Positions 1 through 14,573 are shown, counted from the stretch's first letter. The stretch is DNA of 64,000 nucleotides from Plazaster borealis (GCA_021014325.1 CM037464.1:7595127-7659126), one strand, 5' to 3'. Notes: generated by a model from the letters alone, not told the origin. Translations and numbers: made by a program.

Positions 1-2561
1 TATTTCCATTGTTTAACCACACTGTACACAATGGTCAGCTCATATGCCATGATATTCTTAAGCTGTACTATGCTACATGTCCTAGAAGGGGGGATGTCAA
101 TCAAGAGGGGTCAGTGATTTGGTTAGGAGGAGGGGCAGGACAAAACTTTGCCAGCATCCTTTATGTAAAAAATTGGTATATCAATTATCAATGGTAGCTG
201 AAACCAGTTTATAAAACTTAATTAATTAAGCAAACAAATAAGCTCAAATTAACCTGGGCAAATACCTGGACATGTAAACAACACACTCAGATAAAAAAAA
301 TGAAAAAATAAAATTTAAAAAAATGCAAAACAAACCCTCTTATCCTATGGAAAAAGCTTGTCAGCATGTGCTGACAACGTACCGATGGTAAATTGCATCA
401 AAAAAAAAGGTTTCTCGCTTAAGGATTGCAGGGTACGTACAGTATGCTCTCAGGCTCAATCTGAGCATTTCCTGCCAAAGGATTTTCATGGTTGCAATAA
501 AGTAGGCGACACAGAAGTCAGCAGTTAGCCGGTCAAAGTCACCGGGCTGCCAGCTTATTTGGAAACGCCACTGACGGTTCTTAAAAGACTGAAGCAGTTT
601 GCCATTTGACAAACCGCCCTTGGCAATAATGAGATTATGGACATGGTGCACTGCAAACCGTAACCCATCACTTCAATGTTATTATTTAAATTGCATTACA
701 TTATTTAATCAGATTAGTTTATTTTGATTAAAACTTTGGTGGATATCTATCCTTTTTTTAGTTTCCTGCAACACGAAAAGCAGATAGAACATTTTGGATT
801 AATTTGTTTTTCTGCTGTCCTACACATGATGATGTATACTATGTGTACGTACATGACACCAAATTATGTAAATCAAACATTTCCTGCATGGAGGCCTTAA
901 GGGCCATGTCACACGAGGTGATTTACAGGCAACCAGTTCCTGGCAATCTCCAAGAAGAAAAGGCATTCACATTTGAAGGTTGACATATTTTTCTTGGGGA
1001 ATTTTAAGACATTGTTTGAAAAATTACTCATGAGCTACCAGAGTGATCCTGTAGCATGTACTGCAGTTGGTTGCCTCCAAGTTGCCTATGGTAAAAATTG
1101 CCTCATGTGACAAGGCCCTTATACATGTAAGAGCAGACATCTGCTTTCGCACTGGAAGAAAAACAAGATCTGATATTGTCCTTCAGGTCTTGAGATCTGT
1201 TACTTTAATAGAAATTGAACGTTATGTGCCCGCCCTGCATGAGATAAACCTTGCCTAATGTACGTTGATGTTACGTACTGTTGAGCGTACGTAGTGAGAC
1301 AAACAGGCCTGTGTACGTAACAGGGTGGAATACCGAGTGATATTTAATCAAGATGTCAACTTCAATTTGGGACAATTTAAAGGTTAATTTCATCACTGCT
1401 GGTGAAAAAATTGAAATGCAGATTTGGTTTTCAGGTCTCTATCCTTTGCTAATGTTAATTCAAAGCCCTGAGAGGACAGGGAAGTACATGTACAGGTTGT
1501 GTATACTGTACAATGTAATTATACAGTAGCCATTGGTAAGCGTGTAGCACATCAACTTTGATCTTTATTAAAAGCACAAAATACCCAACAACAGCCATGA
1601 AACCACTGTACGTACTTACAAAACAAAACGGTTGATGTAAGTTGTAGGTTAATTGGAAACATGAATGGTTATAGCAAGGTGGTTGATTGGATCTGGGTGT
1701 GGGATGTGGGATGTCCCAACTTGCTCAAAATTTGCAAAAAAAAAGTGCGTCAAAATTTATCACATTTATGCAATGTTTAAATATAGTACAGTAAATGAAA
1801 GATACATGTAGGCCTACATGTACATGTGTACATTGTATAAATCAGAATGCCAAAATTAAAAACATTATATTGTCAAGACACTCCTCACGACCATAATATC
1901 AGTCCACTAGAGCGGTGTTTCCCCAGACCATTTGAAAGTGAGGCGGCCCACCTCACCACCCTCTGTGACCACTTCGCCAGTAGCATAACTACATGTAAGG
2001 TGGGAGGGGCAAGGGAGGAGGGGCAAGGGGGCACCAGCCCCACCCCCACATTTTTGTGATCTGGACGTTTTAGGTGATAATTTCAATGTTCAGAAAAACA
2101 ATTTTTATATTTTCACACAGACAATGTATTTGCTTTTAAACTCACATCAGATTATCTTTAATCGACACAACTAGAGCACTGAAGGGCTTGTTTAAGAGAA
2201 CTGCAAGCAGAAACTACAGTTTTAGTTGGTCAGAAGTGCCCCACTAAAAGAAATGGTGCACCCCCTTGTAACTCCCTCTAAAATGTACCCTAGTTTTGGC
2301 GCTGCACCTCGCTCTTTTTGTGTCAATATCACCACAATGCTGTGAAGATTGCCAAAAAGGAAATACTAGGCCCTATCAATCAATCAATTTTTTTTAATAA
2401 GTGTACTTTATGAGCTTTTACTTGACAATGTAGGATCCATGCAAGAACTCAAAATGATACAGTATAGATGGAATCATCAATGCATGTGTGATCAGCTCTG
2501 CATTCTTGTCAGTTTGCAGGCTGCAGACGCTTTGCTTCATCAACTCGCTCAGTTCATCAAC
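1..2561. other. Unassigned AT-rich DNA
   Basis: No exon, tRNA or defined repeat recognised. TACATGTA-type palindromes cluster near 1804-1835, and a GGGAGGGGCAAGGGAGGAG stretch lies near 2000. Confidence 0.5.
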
Positions 2562-2705
2562 CAGGGCTTGATTTCACAAAGAGCTACGATTGATGTTAAG
2601 TTGCTGACGGAGCAAAGTGTGATGTCACAATAAGACCTCGCTATGGCGATATTGACAACCCATCTTAAGATGAATCTTAGTGCTTTTATGAAATCAAACC
2701 CAGGG
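2562..2705. mobile_element. 144-bp palindromic MITE
   Basis: The two halves form an imperfect hairpin. The left half is CAGGGCTTGATTTCACAAAG, then AGCTACGATTGATGTTAAG; the right is its complement with substitutions. It is related in its ends to the GGGCCCAATTTCA elements. Confidence 0.7.
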
Positions 2706-4139
2706 TAAACAGTGCCAGGTGCAGAGTTTACCCAGCTAAATGCTACATGTTCGTACTACATGTAGTTATAGGATTTTGTGGTCACCAACATGACCAAGAA
2801 TTGCAAAGTACATTCAAGTTTGAACCCTTCTATGTATAAGTGCATACTTCAACTTGCCACATAATCTTCTGGTCTGCACAGTTTCGTGAACTACGTGTAC
2901 ATATAACTAGTGTGGTGCATCATTTCAACAGATTGCCACAGCAAAAGTTGACCAAGGTTGAGAACCTTAAATGTATCTCTTCTAACACAGTGGCCCGAAT
3001 TCCATTGCAATTGATCATAGCCCGGTGGTGTCTCCAGTTTACCACTCTCATTGAAGCAACTTGGGAAATGGCGCTATCTCTATACATCAAACTGCTTCAA
3101 CCTACCACTGTTGTGGCATAGTGAGGTGCGGGTTGGTAATGTCCCAAGAAAGATGTTGATAGTAGGAGGGTAAATAATGTTATGATCCCACAAAGGCTTC
3201 TTCTAGTCATTCACTGTATTATTGTAAAGTTCAATTCCCCCTCCTCCAGCTAAACACCCCCCCCCCCACAAAAAAAGGGGGAAAAAAAGAAGAAGATGCA
3301 ATCAAGTCACTATCAGCACTAATAGTAATATCAGGGGCCAATTTTATTTGCAAGAAACTTAAGCAAACACACGTATTTGCGTCCCAGCCACTTCAAAACT
3401 TCTAAGAACATCTTTGATCGCAGTTTTACAGACGGCCTTTCGTGGCAGAAACTGATCCTGGGCTTCAGATATGGATAAATATTCCTTAAACAAACAGTTT
3501 GCATGGCAACTCAGACAAATGTCCACACTATAATGGAAGTTCATGTGCATTGGGCTAGCTGTTAATGCTGTACAGAGTGTGTACATAAACCTCCAAGTAA
3601 AATCCAATTACACTGTGTCAACGGATGCGGCTCACAAGTCATGATTCAGAACTTATTGCGCGTAGTATCCTTAAGAGCAAAATAACTAGCAAAGTTCCAA
3701 GGATGCACTTGTGAGGGTGTTGAGAATGGTCATCCACGATTTAACCATACATTTTACAATAACGTCTCAATGCGCTTTACATCACATTTCTCATGACTTT
3801 TCTCGAGGCAGATGGCCATTTCCTTTCCTTGATTCTTTAATAATGGACGGTTCAAGTCTTGTACATATTCAAACATTGGCAGCTGCTAGGTTCCCCAAAA
3901 TGTTGAATTCACCCAAAAGTTTGACGGTGTACATGTATTTATCAGCTGCCATGCACCTGCAATTGGCCATAAAATATAATAACAGTTTCATATACAAGCC
4001 TCAGAGAGGCAACCCCATTGCCTGTTATCAACCCCTTCATCAGCAGCAAGACATTTCCATTCCTGGAATCCTCCTAATTTGCTTGTGTCCTTTGTTTTTA
4101 TGTCCACCCCTTCCCTGTTATTGTAAGGTGCTCTAGTCT
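2706..4139. other. Unassigned DNA
   Basis: A poly-C/poly-A tract occurs at 3257-3290. A 141-codon open stretch (3711-4136) has no recognisable domain and is not called a gene. Confidence 0.5.
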
Positions 4140-4395
4140 TATGTTTGGCTTGAACAAAGAAAAATTAATTAGAGAGGGATTTGAACCTGCGACCTCCGGA
4201 TTAACATGCCAGCTGAGCTATCTGTCCCTAGTATTGGCGGTCTCCCTATTTTGTCAATAGCTTTGTTCGGGGGTGCCAGTCAGAAGCCATTCAACCTGTA
4301 ACTGCCGTAAAGCCAGGGATCACACCCAAGTTTACGATAAAACCTGGGAAGCGGCAGGAGAGGAATCACCTGAAAGGGATGCGACTTTAAATTAT
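4140..4395 (-). mobile_element. tRNA-derived SINE family S3 (inverted, degenerate)
   Basis: The reverse complement contains a tRNA-like unit (ATAGCTCAGCTGG; GGTTCAAATCC) and, 5' of it, a block with CCCAGG, AAACTTGGGTGTGATCCCTG and ATAGGGAGACCGCC. The same order occurs on the + strand at 44480-44740. Part of the tRNA D/anticodon region is deleted here. Confidence 0.7.
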
Positions 4396-5404
4396 GTTAA
4401 GTTGGTGTCATGAGTGGTTGATTTTCTTCTCTTCTCACGTATCAAGAACAAATTGATTTGGTTAATTTTGTGTCAATATGAAATAGAGTCAGTTTGTTAG
4501 CAGTAACAATCTGGTTTAATCCCAATTTCAAAAGAGCTGGACCATGTTCCTCAAAGCCTTTCTTAATGGTTCTGGTACATGTAGATTCTATAAAAAGATC
4601 TCGGTAGAATTTGTCAGATCAACCCTAAGACAAGTTAGTTCTTCAGTTTAAAAGCACCAGACTGTTCTCCCTCCAGTGTCTTCTGAACTCATTGAGGTGC
4701 TTGAACAATGAAACAAAGTCTTGCTACATTGATTAGATTGACAAGGAAAATTTCTACACTTTTGACCCTCCATTCCATTTTTGGTCGCACTGAATTTTGT
4801 CTTGATAGATTATACAGTCAGACTTACTTTTCTGTCCTTCTCACTTATTGATCTCATTAATTTCTTTGAAACAAAGTCTTGATATCTGTACTTTCTTTCC
4901 CCCTAGCCTTTCTTTAGTCAAACGGCTTAGCTTGAAACAACCATGAAACGAGGTCTTTTGTGTAATTATCTGTCCCCGATTGAGCTTCTATGTTTTGACG
5001 AGAATTGAAAAGAGTGACCTACACAGCTGACTGAGACAACCACCTTGTGACTGAACCCTAGAGGCGCTTCTAGCAATTACATGGACAGGTGTATTTTCAG
5101 AAGTGCAAAAGAGAACTAAAGAGAAATACAAGACGTATGAATACATGAATGTTTAACAAAGTGTTTTGTACGGAGCTGGTCCTTCCCTGATGAAATCAGA
5201 GCCATCGTTTGGAGATTCCATGATTGACAGATTACCCTCTTCGCCAAAAAGATCTTTGATACAAGTATTTTACCAATAACTCTGATTGTCTAGTTTTGTA
5301 ATCAAGACGGCTTATTTCCAGGGTTCTCCCCCATGCACTAGCTAGCGTATTGTGGCCAATTCGAAAAGAAAAATAAATAAATACATCAATATAGTGAATA
5401 AATA

Positions 5405-5600
5405 TGATTATTTTTGACTTCAGGTCAATGGAAAACTCATGAAGATTTAACATTTAGAATGCCCCAGATTTCACAGTACATGAAGGCTTTTAAAACCAAA
5501 TATGAGGTAAATAACATTCTGAGGACCTCGTATCAATTCAGCGTCCTTTGGCCAAACTTCAAAATTGTTGGTTCAGAATTCCCCCCCACCCCCCCCCCCC
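5405..5600 (+). repeat. Dispersed repeat shared with 41755-41945
   Basis: Common segments include GAATGCCCCAGATT, GGCTTTTAAAACCAA, ACATTCTGAGGACCTCGT, TCAATTCAG and GGCCAAACTTCAAAA in the same order. A poly-C run (5581-5602) follows. The family is not recognised. Confidence 0.65.
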
Positions 5601-6809
5601 CCAGTTCAGAAAAATCCTTAGGAGAACCCTAATTTCTGTTGAGAGGAGTCCACTGCATATTTTATTGAGTGACAACATTAACATTCTTGAAGCTGCCCTC
5701 CATTTGAAATTGAAATCTCCTCATAGGAGTGCTGTCTACCGTATTAAGAAAAAAATGCCTTGCCTTTTATTAGGACGAAGTATCAGGCCTGCAACCTAAA
5801 TTAGCACTTTCTTTCTTTTTGTACATTCAAAGTTTACTGTTTCATGATCAAGATATCAATTTTCTTGTTACCTACTGTATTTAATGTTTTGTTTATCTTG
5901 GGAAAGCCTCACAAGTTTGTTGCATTGTTTGATTCGGGTCAAAACTGCAGACTTCATTGTTGTTGAATAATAAATAAGCATGCCCTATGAAACTATGGAG
6001 TAGTCAACAGCCAATAGAATGGCTTGTTATACCTTGCTCACTTATTTAATACGAATAAGCTTCTGAAAGGAGACGAGAATGTGAAAGAAAGACAGAAAAA
6101 CCTGGGGTGTGTTGAGAACTGCTTGAACTTTGGCATGTTTGTTGGTATCCCATGTGTATCCCATGTAGAGCACAAAATGGCAGCCGCGAGTGGAATTTTA
6201 TTGTCGCACAGTCAGAGAATTTCGTCTCTGGAAGCCATGAACTTACTCTCCCAGTGTTTCCAGCAATGAATGTGATAAAGACGAATCTAGTGATTCTCAT
6301 TTGATGAAGATGTGAGTCAAATGAGCATTGTGATTGATAAATTTGATGAAGTTCTACCAGTGCCATACATGTACCACCGTTATGTAGGCCTACATGACTG
6401 TGTAAGAGCACAATAAACAGTAAGCATTTGCTTTGTCTTGCTTGTCTAGAAAATGACTCATAACTTCTCTATAGTTTTTCTGAACGAGTTAAGTTCTGCA
6501 CAATATTGCCAAAATATACATCAACCTTCCTATATTTTTGAAAAATTTGTTGTTGTCGTAATCAACATAAAAAAGATGAGAAATGTTGAGTGAGCGAATA
6601 TTTTTCAAATTTGAAATCAATTGTTCATGTTGATGTTGGCGTAAAAGAAATGGATTAACTCACACAACACATTTATATCAATATTCATAAAGAGTACATT
6701 GCAAGGTTTATTTCAGAATCAAACCACTTCCATAATTACAATATAAAATGAGGAAGTAACCAGTCTTTGAAAGAAGGAGTGTTGGGAATATTTGTTTCTG
6801 TGTACAAAC

Positions 6810-7075
6810 AATTTCATTTCATTTCATTTAATTTATTTTGGTTGTGAAGCCAAAAACTCTCAGAAAAGCAAACTCCGGCCTAACCACTGTACTAGCCAAG
6901 AACCCAATGGAGAGAAGCCAAAGAAGGAAGTTTCAGTTTTAGATGTAGGAGGAAAACCCCAGAGAATTATTCCACGGAAAACCCACGTAGTCAGGTAGGG
7001 ACTAAAAACCATATAGTGCCCTGGCGTGATTCAAGGTGGAAGGCGAAGAAAGATACGCAAACCCGACCGCCCAAT
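6810..7075 (-). mobile_element. Probable retroelement 3' end with (TTTCA)n tail
   Basis: A short TTTCATTTCATTTCATTT tract begins a 260-bp block containing GTAGGAGGAAAACCCCAGAG and GGAAAACCCACGT, a pattern I associate with SINE or LINE tails in marine invertebrates. If so, the tract is the 3' tail of an element on the minus strand. No tRNA head is recognisable. Confidence 0.4.
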
Positions 7076-9372
7076 TCCGTCACAGCAACACATAAAAATC
7101 ATTAAATAATAATTTTGTAGTGAAAAGGTTCAAGGTATTATGCAGGATTGGTAAGGGTAAACAAAACATAATTGTTTAATTTTAGTCTGAAAGCTTCAAT
7201 GATTACGAAGTTCATAATAGAACCATTTTTTTTCTGTGAAATATTGCCCTCTGAAATGAAGTCCTTTTTGAGAAAACTGTATCTGAAAAAAAACCCACCC
7301 CAAAACGCAATCAGCTGATTTCGGTTGTTACAGCCAAAATAAAGGACAATGTGCTTACATGCTGAAAATTGTGCATGGTTTTTCACTGTTTTGGCTGATC
7401 ACACAAAATATGAACACTGTTTGCGACTACACTGTATTTTGTCAGCTCTACCAATCCTGTATGATACCTTTCAGTTTGACCAAATAGGAATAGTTTATTT
7501 ACATGTATAGTATGTGTGTATGGCGTAACAGTGTAAAATCAAGGACACAGTTTGCTAAAGTCTTTAATCACGGAAGTTTTGAATCATTAAAAATGAATAA
7601 ATTGATGCGGGGCGAGAGGATGATCATCAAATAATGTTCCAGTACTAAGCAAAATTAAGTGTTTACTTTGACCTACTGCATGTTCGTACACGTACCTGAC
7701 AACTGGGATCTTTTATTACAATGTGGTCCCTCTGAAGGGCCTGGAATTTGCACATTGTCAAAAGCAACCAACATTAGCCACAGAAATCAAAGTTTTACCA
7801 AAGCGCTTACTCACCTAATGTACATTTTACACTACACGTACCACCGTAAGGTTAATTCAGGATCTCACCAGTTATCAGGCGACGACAATGGCTGGGGCAC
7901 CGACTCTACGGTAAACAATGACCCGAATGCACTTGAACAAGTCAGTTATTAACAAGATTTTATCAGAGCTCTGTTACTCCCACAAATTCCCCAGACTGAC
8001 ACGATATGGAAATTCTCCCAAACTTCGACATCTCTCGAATCATCTCAGGAAATTTGCCCCAATGCCCAAGAGAGAGAACGGTGGAAGATTTCTTGTAATG
8101 GATTGCAATTCACAAACGTCTTGATGAAGAGGAAACAGCAAAGGAGCAGAGAGAGAGAGAGTAAAAAAAAGAGAGAAACGTTTTTTTGCTGAAGTCATCC
8201 ATGTAATAAATGGCAGTCCCAGCGGGTTCCAATACCTTAAACATGTGCAACAAACAGACAAGAGCCTCTCTAGACTCTACTGAGCATGACCAGCGTCCAA
8301 CATGAACTCAGAATGCAGAATGAAGCAACGCAAACCTCTCTTTTCTAATCAGCCACCCTCTGATTTAGCTGCTTTTTTCTGTCTGATGTTGTGGAAATTT
8401 CAACACTTGCCTCAGGGCATGCAGGGCACTCGGCTCGAGAAAAGTTCAGTACCGTTGTAGCTACAGTACATTTGTCTTGATTGCCACTATGCCCTGTTCA
8501 ATTCACTCAATCGTTGCTCAAAAATTATGCTCAAACTCAAAACATTTATTACAGTGTACATCTACATTGTGTACATGCATAAAAGTGTTTGAAAAGTCAG
8601 ATAATACAGTGTACAATACATTTAGGTTTCCAAACATACATTTGTAGTCCTCAAGCATTAACACCCACACAAAATACACCTACACTATGCACCACTTGAA
8701 CCATTAAGGGTGGCACAAATACAGCGACAGATTTGGATGAGCAAGTCACTCTTGTACTTTTGCTTTTACGAAACACATATAGAGTACATGTACATGGTAC
8801 CTCAAAACACTAACATTCTATCACCATGAGTTCCGACCTGCATTGTTGTGGGTAAAAGCAATTTTTGTTTAAATGCTCACAGCAGATGTACATATTTCGT
8901 CAGGAACGTTCGAGGTGAGAAATAACGTTCCCGCACTCCAGTGGACCCCCAGATGGTTCTGCTGGAACGTGACATTGTCCCTAACTTCAGGAACAATCCT
9001 ACACATCTTGGTGAATACCCTCGTACATGTACTTAGCATTTTGAACGATCCAAAGGACGTTCCACATACACCCGCTGGAATACCTAGCTGAGTTAATTAG
9101 AACGTTTCTCCCATTCGGACATTTCAGTTGCTCCCTAATTTGGTCATCAATTTCACAAACATAATTCTAAATTTTTTCAGCAGTTTATGCATTGTGTATG
9201 TCTCAGGATTGATTGCATTCTAGCATTACATGAACCTGTACAATATGTACAGGCCTGATACTCCACAGAGGCTACTGAGGCAATTGCCTCCACATGCCCC
9301 TGGTCACTGCCTTGGGCTCCTTGAGCTGCTCTGCTCTAGTAGGTACAAATTTATACTTCGCCTCACTTACAT

Positions 9373-9993
9373 CAGGGTTCTGCCCAGGATTTCTTGAGTG
9401 CCGGAAAAAGTTTTTTCCTAGTACGGTCAAGTCAATTTCCTTTCGATCGTATACACACGTGCGCCCTGCAGCTGTGCCTTGAATGTAGGCCTGCATAGTG
9501 CGCGCACGCCTTTACCGCCATGGGAAAACATTTTACAGCATAACATCATGGTGCCTTACTCTGTAGTTCATTTTACGTTGTATTCAACGCCGTCGAATAG
9601 GATACGCAACACATACACGATGAAACTGGTATCATGTTATATTCCAAGCGTAAAGCTACAGTCAGAGTGACTGGGAACCATTGTAAAATCAATGCAGGTT
9701 TCCGTTTGGATCGTTGGATATAATGTGCATCGTCGTACAGGCGGGACAGATGCTCGATCCTGGATCATTAAAATAGACTCAAACCAAAGAAGTAGGCTAC
9801 TCGAAACTTTGGATGAAATTTTTACTGGTAAATAATTTATTTTTACATGTTGTTCAAAATGTTTTGAAGGAAGTGGGCAAAAAAAGGGGGAAATGTGTGG
9901 TGGTCGGAAAAAGAGAAAAATCCGCCAGTGGTGGTCGGGGAATCACGAGTGCCACTGGGTTTTCCGGCACCGACCACCGTGGGCAGAACCCTG
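9373..9993. mobile_element. Possible 621-bp hAT-like MITE
   Basis: The ends are CAGGGTTCTGCCCA and its exact complement TGGGCAGAACCCTG, flanked by TTACAT (9367-9372, 9994-9999). A second inverted pair, TGCCGGAAAA and TTTTCCGGCA, lies just inside. The CAGGG terminus suits hAT, although only six bases of duplication are visible rather than eight. Confidence 0.65.
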
Positions 9994-9999
9994 TTACAT

Positions 10000-12900
10000 G
10001 TACATGTATGTAGAGGTTCCTTTTACTAAGGAAAAACACCCTTGTAAAACAATCAAAGCAGTATCCCTCAATGCAGCAACATAATATTAGGACTACCTCA
10101 TACATGTACACATACTGTAAGCACTGGGGCATTTGGAAAGTTTTGTTACAAGCTTCAACCCTCTGCAGGTGGTGTGGACAAACCTTAAAAATAGATGTAA
10201 TCAATTGTTTTGAAAGGACCTAAAAGTAATCTGACCTGGAGAAAAAATCAAAAAAATCAAAAAAAAAAAAAAAAATCAAAGCAATCACAAGCCTTTGCTA
10301 TTTTCTATGATGTTTGCAAACAACAAAAACGGGTTTTAAACTACAGATCTAATGTGTATTTAGCCAGCAATTTAGAATGCATCTTATGGTTATTTTATGT
10401 TAAAATTTGGCACATATTTTTTCCTTCATTTATTTTTAAAACTATTGTTATTTGGATACCCCATTGTTAAATTTTAGAGCAAGTTTAGACTTTGTTTTTC
10501 CAAATTCTGGCTAAAAGCCTTTCAACAATTTTTCACAATTCCTTGTTGTCAAAGTAAATAAATAATTACAATAAAATAACTTACGTCAAGTTTGAGCCCA
10601 CAATGTCCGCAGTGTCAAGATCCACCAGGTTTCCGGGTGCCACAATTCAGCTTGTTATGTCTTAGTATGACCTCTGCGAATACTCACGGAGGGACGATGG
10701 AGCTGGTTGGCCATGTACAGCCTTCCCTATGAGGCAAAGTTCAGTAAGCTCACAGTTAATGCTTGTTTGCATAAGATATATTTATAATGCTATCGCTGAC
10801 AAAAACAAACATTGGTATGTGTCAACGTTGATTAGTGATGAGTGTTACATTTAGAGACACCCACTTTCGGCAATAACAACTGGATTATACTGAGGAAGGT
10901 CCACCATCAGCAGACAGGTAGCTCATTTACCTAGTTCATCATGCCCATGCACAAGCCATGTGGACAATTCATGAATAGTCATTAGGAATTTTAAAGAGGC
11001 ACACTCAATGAAAACTTCTATGGCTTGTGTTTAAGAGTAGATATTTATAAAAACATTTTGTCTTCAGAACCAAGGCTTTGAATAAAAAAAAAAGGATTTG
11101 TGGATAAGAACTTTCAGAAAAATATTTGAAGAAGGCCAACATTTTGTTTTTCCTTTTTTATATTTGGCTCTTGCTGAAAATCTGTAAATCTGTAATTTTT
11201 TCTCACTTCACGCGACCGCTGGCATGGCTGGAATTGACTTGGAATACCTTTGAATTTGTTTGTGTTTATAAAGAAAATCTTAAATTATCTGCAATTGAAA
11301 ATAATTTCAGAGAATACATTTGTTTATTATGGAATATCGTGGCAAATAAAAACTAAAAACTATAAAATCTATTTACTTTGGCAAAATTTAAAGCTGTGTT
11401 TTTTAAATTCTTCTGTTTGATATGTTATTATCTGAAATTGAAAACAATTTGAGAGATAACAATAAAAAAACAATGTAAACAAGATTACAAGTGGAGATTT
11501 CTTTCCATTAAAAAATTCACAAACAGCATTGGGCCTCTGCTTGAAAGCAAAGTATATCTGCAAGGCTATATTAAAGAAAATTTTCTTATCATCCCGCCCA
11601 ACCGGCAAAAACACCTCCTATCTATTTTTATTTGTCAACGTTTTTCTCTATTTTTATTTGTCAACATTTTTTTCAAAAAAACATTTAAAAATTACTGTCA
11701 AGCTCTAAAAAATACCTGGCAAGGCAAGGTAATGCATCAATTTACCGTTTGCATGTCAATTTCATTGCCTGCAATTAATACTGATTTGGAGCCTATTGCA
11801 AGTACTTATTAGCATAGTACCCATCATGTGCTGCCAGTTGGTCTTCACTACCCTTTCCTTTCTACTGCGGTGCAGTCTGGGTGCCAGCAAGTGATATATA
11901 CGTACAAGCATGGTGAATGCGCAGAGGTATAAAATGGCGAGTACAATTTTGCACTGATGACTGATGAGAAGGGAAAAAAGGAAAAAAAGAGAGAAGGACC
12001 CCCTCCCCCAACCTGCAGAAATTGAAAAGAAAGGATGCTAGACAACTACATGTAGTTTTTGTTTATGGCATATTGTGATCATGAATTCTTCTCTTCGATG
12101 GTACTTGTCACGCTTCTAAATGTACGTGTACACTGTTATCTCTCTCTACAGGGCATGACAACTTCATGTTTGGATGCAACCCTCAAGTACAGCTGGTGTC
12201 AATGGCAAATCTTCCTCTTGGCTTTTCCTACAAATTCAAACTTCAAATTATCAACAATGTTCAGCGTAATGTAATGAGTTTGTAATCCACATAACATTTA
12301 CGTTGCGCATCCTGCACAATTTACATTCACCGGACAGTATCCTAACAAGTTCAGTGTACTGTCAGTGATTGTGCACTAATGCAAATTTAGTGACCAGCAA
12401 CAACTTTATCTTTAATCTTGTACAAACTTTTCCATTTAATCAGGCAGCAGCCATTTTCTTTCTCCTTGCCATAATACAAACATTAGGAGAAGGTACATGT
12501 AGATAATGTTTTATGCAATTGGCAGCGGTGTTTATTTTTAATTGATTACGTAATGTTGAGCCTATGTTTACTTGGAACTATGGATTTAGGCCTTTTTGTT
12601 ACAGTAAGTCTACTGCCACCGTATGCAGAGTCTCAAAAGATATAATTGCAAGGCTTGCATAGTCAACATTACACATTTGGTTAATATTTTACATTTAAAC
12701 ATGTTTTCTAGTTGTTTGTTTATTTGTTGTAGTTTTTTTCTTGTGTTTTTTCTTTCCCCCTTGTGTTTGTTTGTTTGTTTGTTTGTTTTTGGGGAGAGTA
12801 AAATGTCAGTATTTCCAGGCCACGGCACTCAGTTAAATTACAAATAATAGGCCTATAGAACAATTCATACAAACTTTCATACATGTACGGGTCATTCCAT

Positions 12901-14573
12901 GAGTCTGGCACCCAAAGTGTCATATGAAGGTCAACATTTCAAGTTCATTAAAAGTAAAGAAAAAAGGTCAGCTTTGTTTACCTTATTTACAATATCCTAG
13001 TTTTTTGTCTTGTCATAAATTTCTCAGGAATAATTTCTCTTAATAATTTTGTTGTGCTTGGCTACTTAAAGCAGCTTTATTAAATTGGGCCAAGGCCTAA
13101 AATGTAAATTTTACAAAATCAATCAAAGAGAGAGGTAAAAGTTGTCATCTTTACGATGTTCATTGTGTTTACTCTCATATCATTCCATCATGTGAGTTCT
13201 TCAGTTCCACTATTTGGACACCCCGTTTTCCCACACTCATCCAAACAAAATCAGATGCAAGCCTTGTGCATCACTAAGCTAAGCAGGTCAGCTTGATCAA
13301 TACATTTAGAATAATTCAGCAATTCCTTCTTCAGCGAAACTCACTGTGTAAGAATTCCAAGTGTGTGGCACTCGCATCTATAGACTGTACACCGGGTTGT
13401 TGTTTTCTCTCTCTCTCTTATAAAGGTCATGATTTGGGTTTCCACACGCTCTAGTTTTCAACGACTGAATCAATGCTTTGAAAGGGAAAGTAATGTTGTC
13501 TTTTGGAAGAGCAAATCATTGCTTGTCTTCCAATTTTCAATAAACACACTACAAACAACCTGTGCCAAATTCATTACGTTTGGTGGTCAGGTTTTAGTGG
13601 AAAGATGAAAATCACTTTGTGTTTTGTCCGGGCGTTTGTGCATGAGAAAATGGGGTTTATTTTGATTGCAGCAACCAAAATACAATGTACATGTACTTAG
13701 GCAACAGAGATGGGGGTGTTTAAATGCTATTTTCTCAACTGTGACAGCAGTTCAGTCCGAGATATTTCTCTGGAGGATTGGTACAGATATGAGCTTTATA
13801 AGCAGTGCGCCATTCAGATTGAAATTAATAATTTTGTTCTTGTTCCATACACGTATTATTACAACCCTGTGTTTTGTGCACTGGAAAAAAATAATTGCAC
13901 TGATACTGTATGACCTCTTGCAGACGTGGTACGCAACTCTGCAAAATCCCCTTCTACCACTTCAACCATTCTAAGGGTCAAATCTTTTATGTATATTATA
14001 CATTTTGACTCCCAAAAACGGACGCAGGATAGGCGTGTGCAAGTGCACTGCGCGACGTGCAAGGAGTCAATACCCATTTTTTGTACACAGATAAAGTAAA
14101 TTTTTTGTAACTATTAGGGAAAAATTAATAGTTTTAATCTGACAGCAAACCGATTATGAAGTTCATACCAATACCAACAGACCTACTCCAAACAGTATAC
14201 ATTCATCTGAAATATCTGGCCTGATACATGCATTCATTGTGCTTCAGTGCACCAATGTATACTCGTCAAGTTCAGGTCAATGGAGGTCATGCCTTGGTGC
14301 ACTTTTGAAATGCTCCAATACAGATTTAATTCTCCTCAGAGAGGTGCCCTTTACTGATGAAAAACTGCCCTGCCCTTCAAGAATGAAGCATCAGGCCTGA
14401 AATCTGTGCTACATGATACTTGTAAAGTTCCTGTCAAAGATGAAAAAATAGCATTTTGAAGACCCAAACCCATTAGAATCTACATACGTACACCGTGGTG
14501 CAGTGCATGATTTCCCTTGTAAAGAACAGCAAAATGTAATCACAAAATGTATCAGTTGATACATTTACAGCTA
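10000..14573. other. Unassigned DNA
   Basis: Poly-A rich at 10245-10275 and 11080-11095; (GTTT)n at 12768-12790; (CT)n at 13408-13420. A solo GGGTCATTCCATGA at 12889 matches the terminus of the long inverted-repeat element. No gene seen. Confidence 0.5.
13706..13870 (+). repeat. Dispersed repeat D, copy 1
   Basis: Shares with 42690-42840 the order ATTTCAGnC-GAnATATTT-CTGGnGGATnGGT, TATGAnCTT, GATTGAAA and AATTTTnTTTTCC. Both may be decayed MITE C relatives, since 49925-49945 contains a similar TTTCAGACAGAAATATTTCT. Confidence 0.55.

Larger units (their letters stand above)
4396..9366. other. Unassigned DNA with scattered repeat fragments
   Basis: Apart from the repeats listed (5405-5600, 6810-7075) I see only a fragment at 5640-5800. 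Its GAnGAAGTATCAGGCCTG and TCnTCAnAGGAGTG words recur near 14330-14400 and 21790-21860. No coding evidence. Confidence 0.5.

Noticed and set aside
3711..4136. 141-codon open frame
   Set aside because: No recognisable domain, composition like the surrounding AT-rich DNA, no splice context, and it runs up to a SINE.
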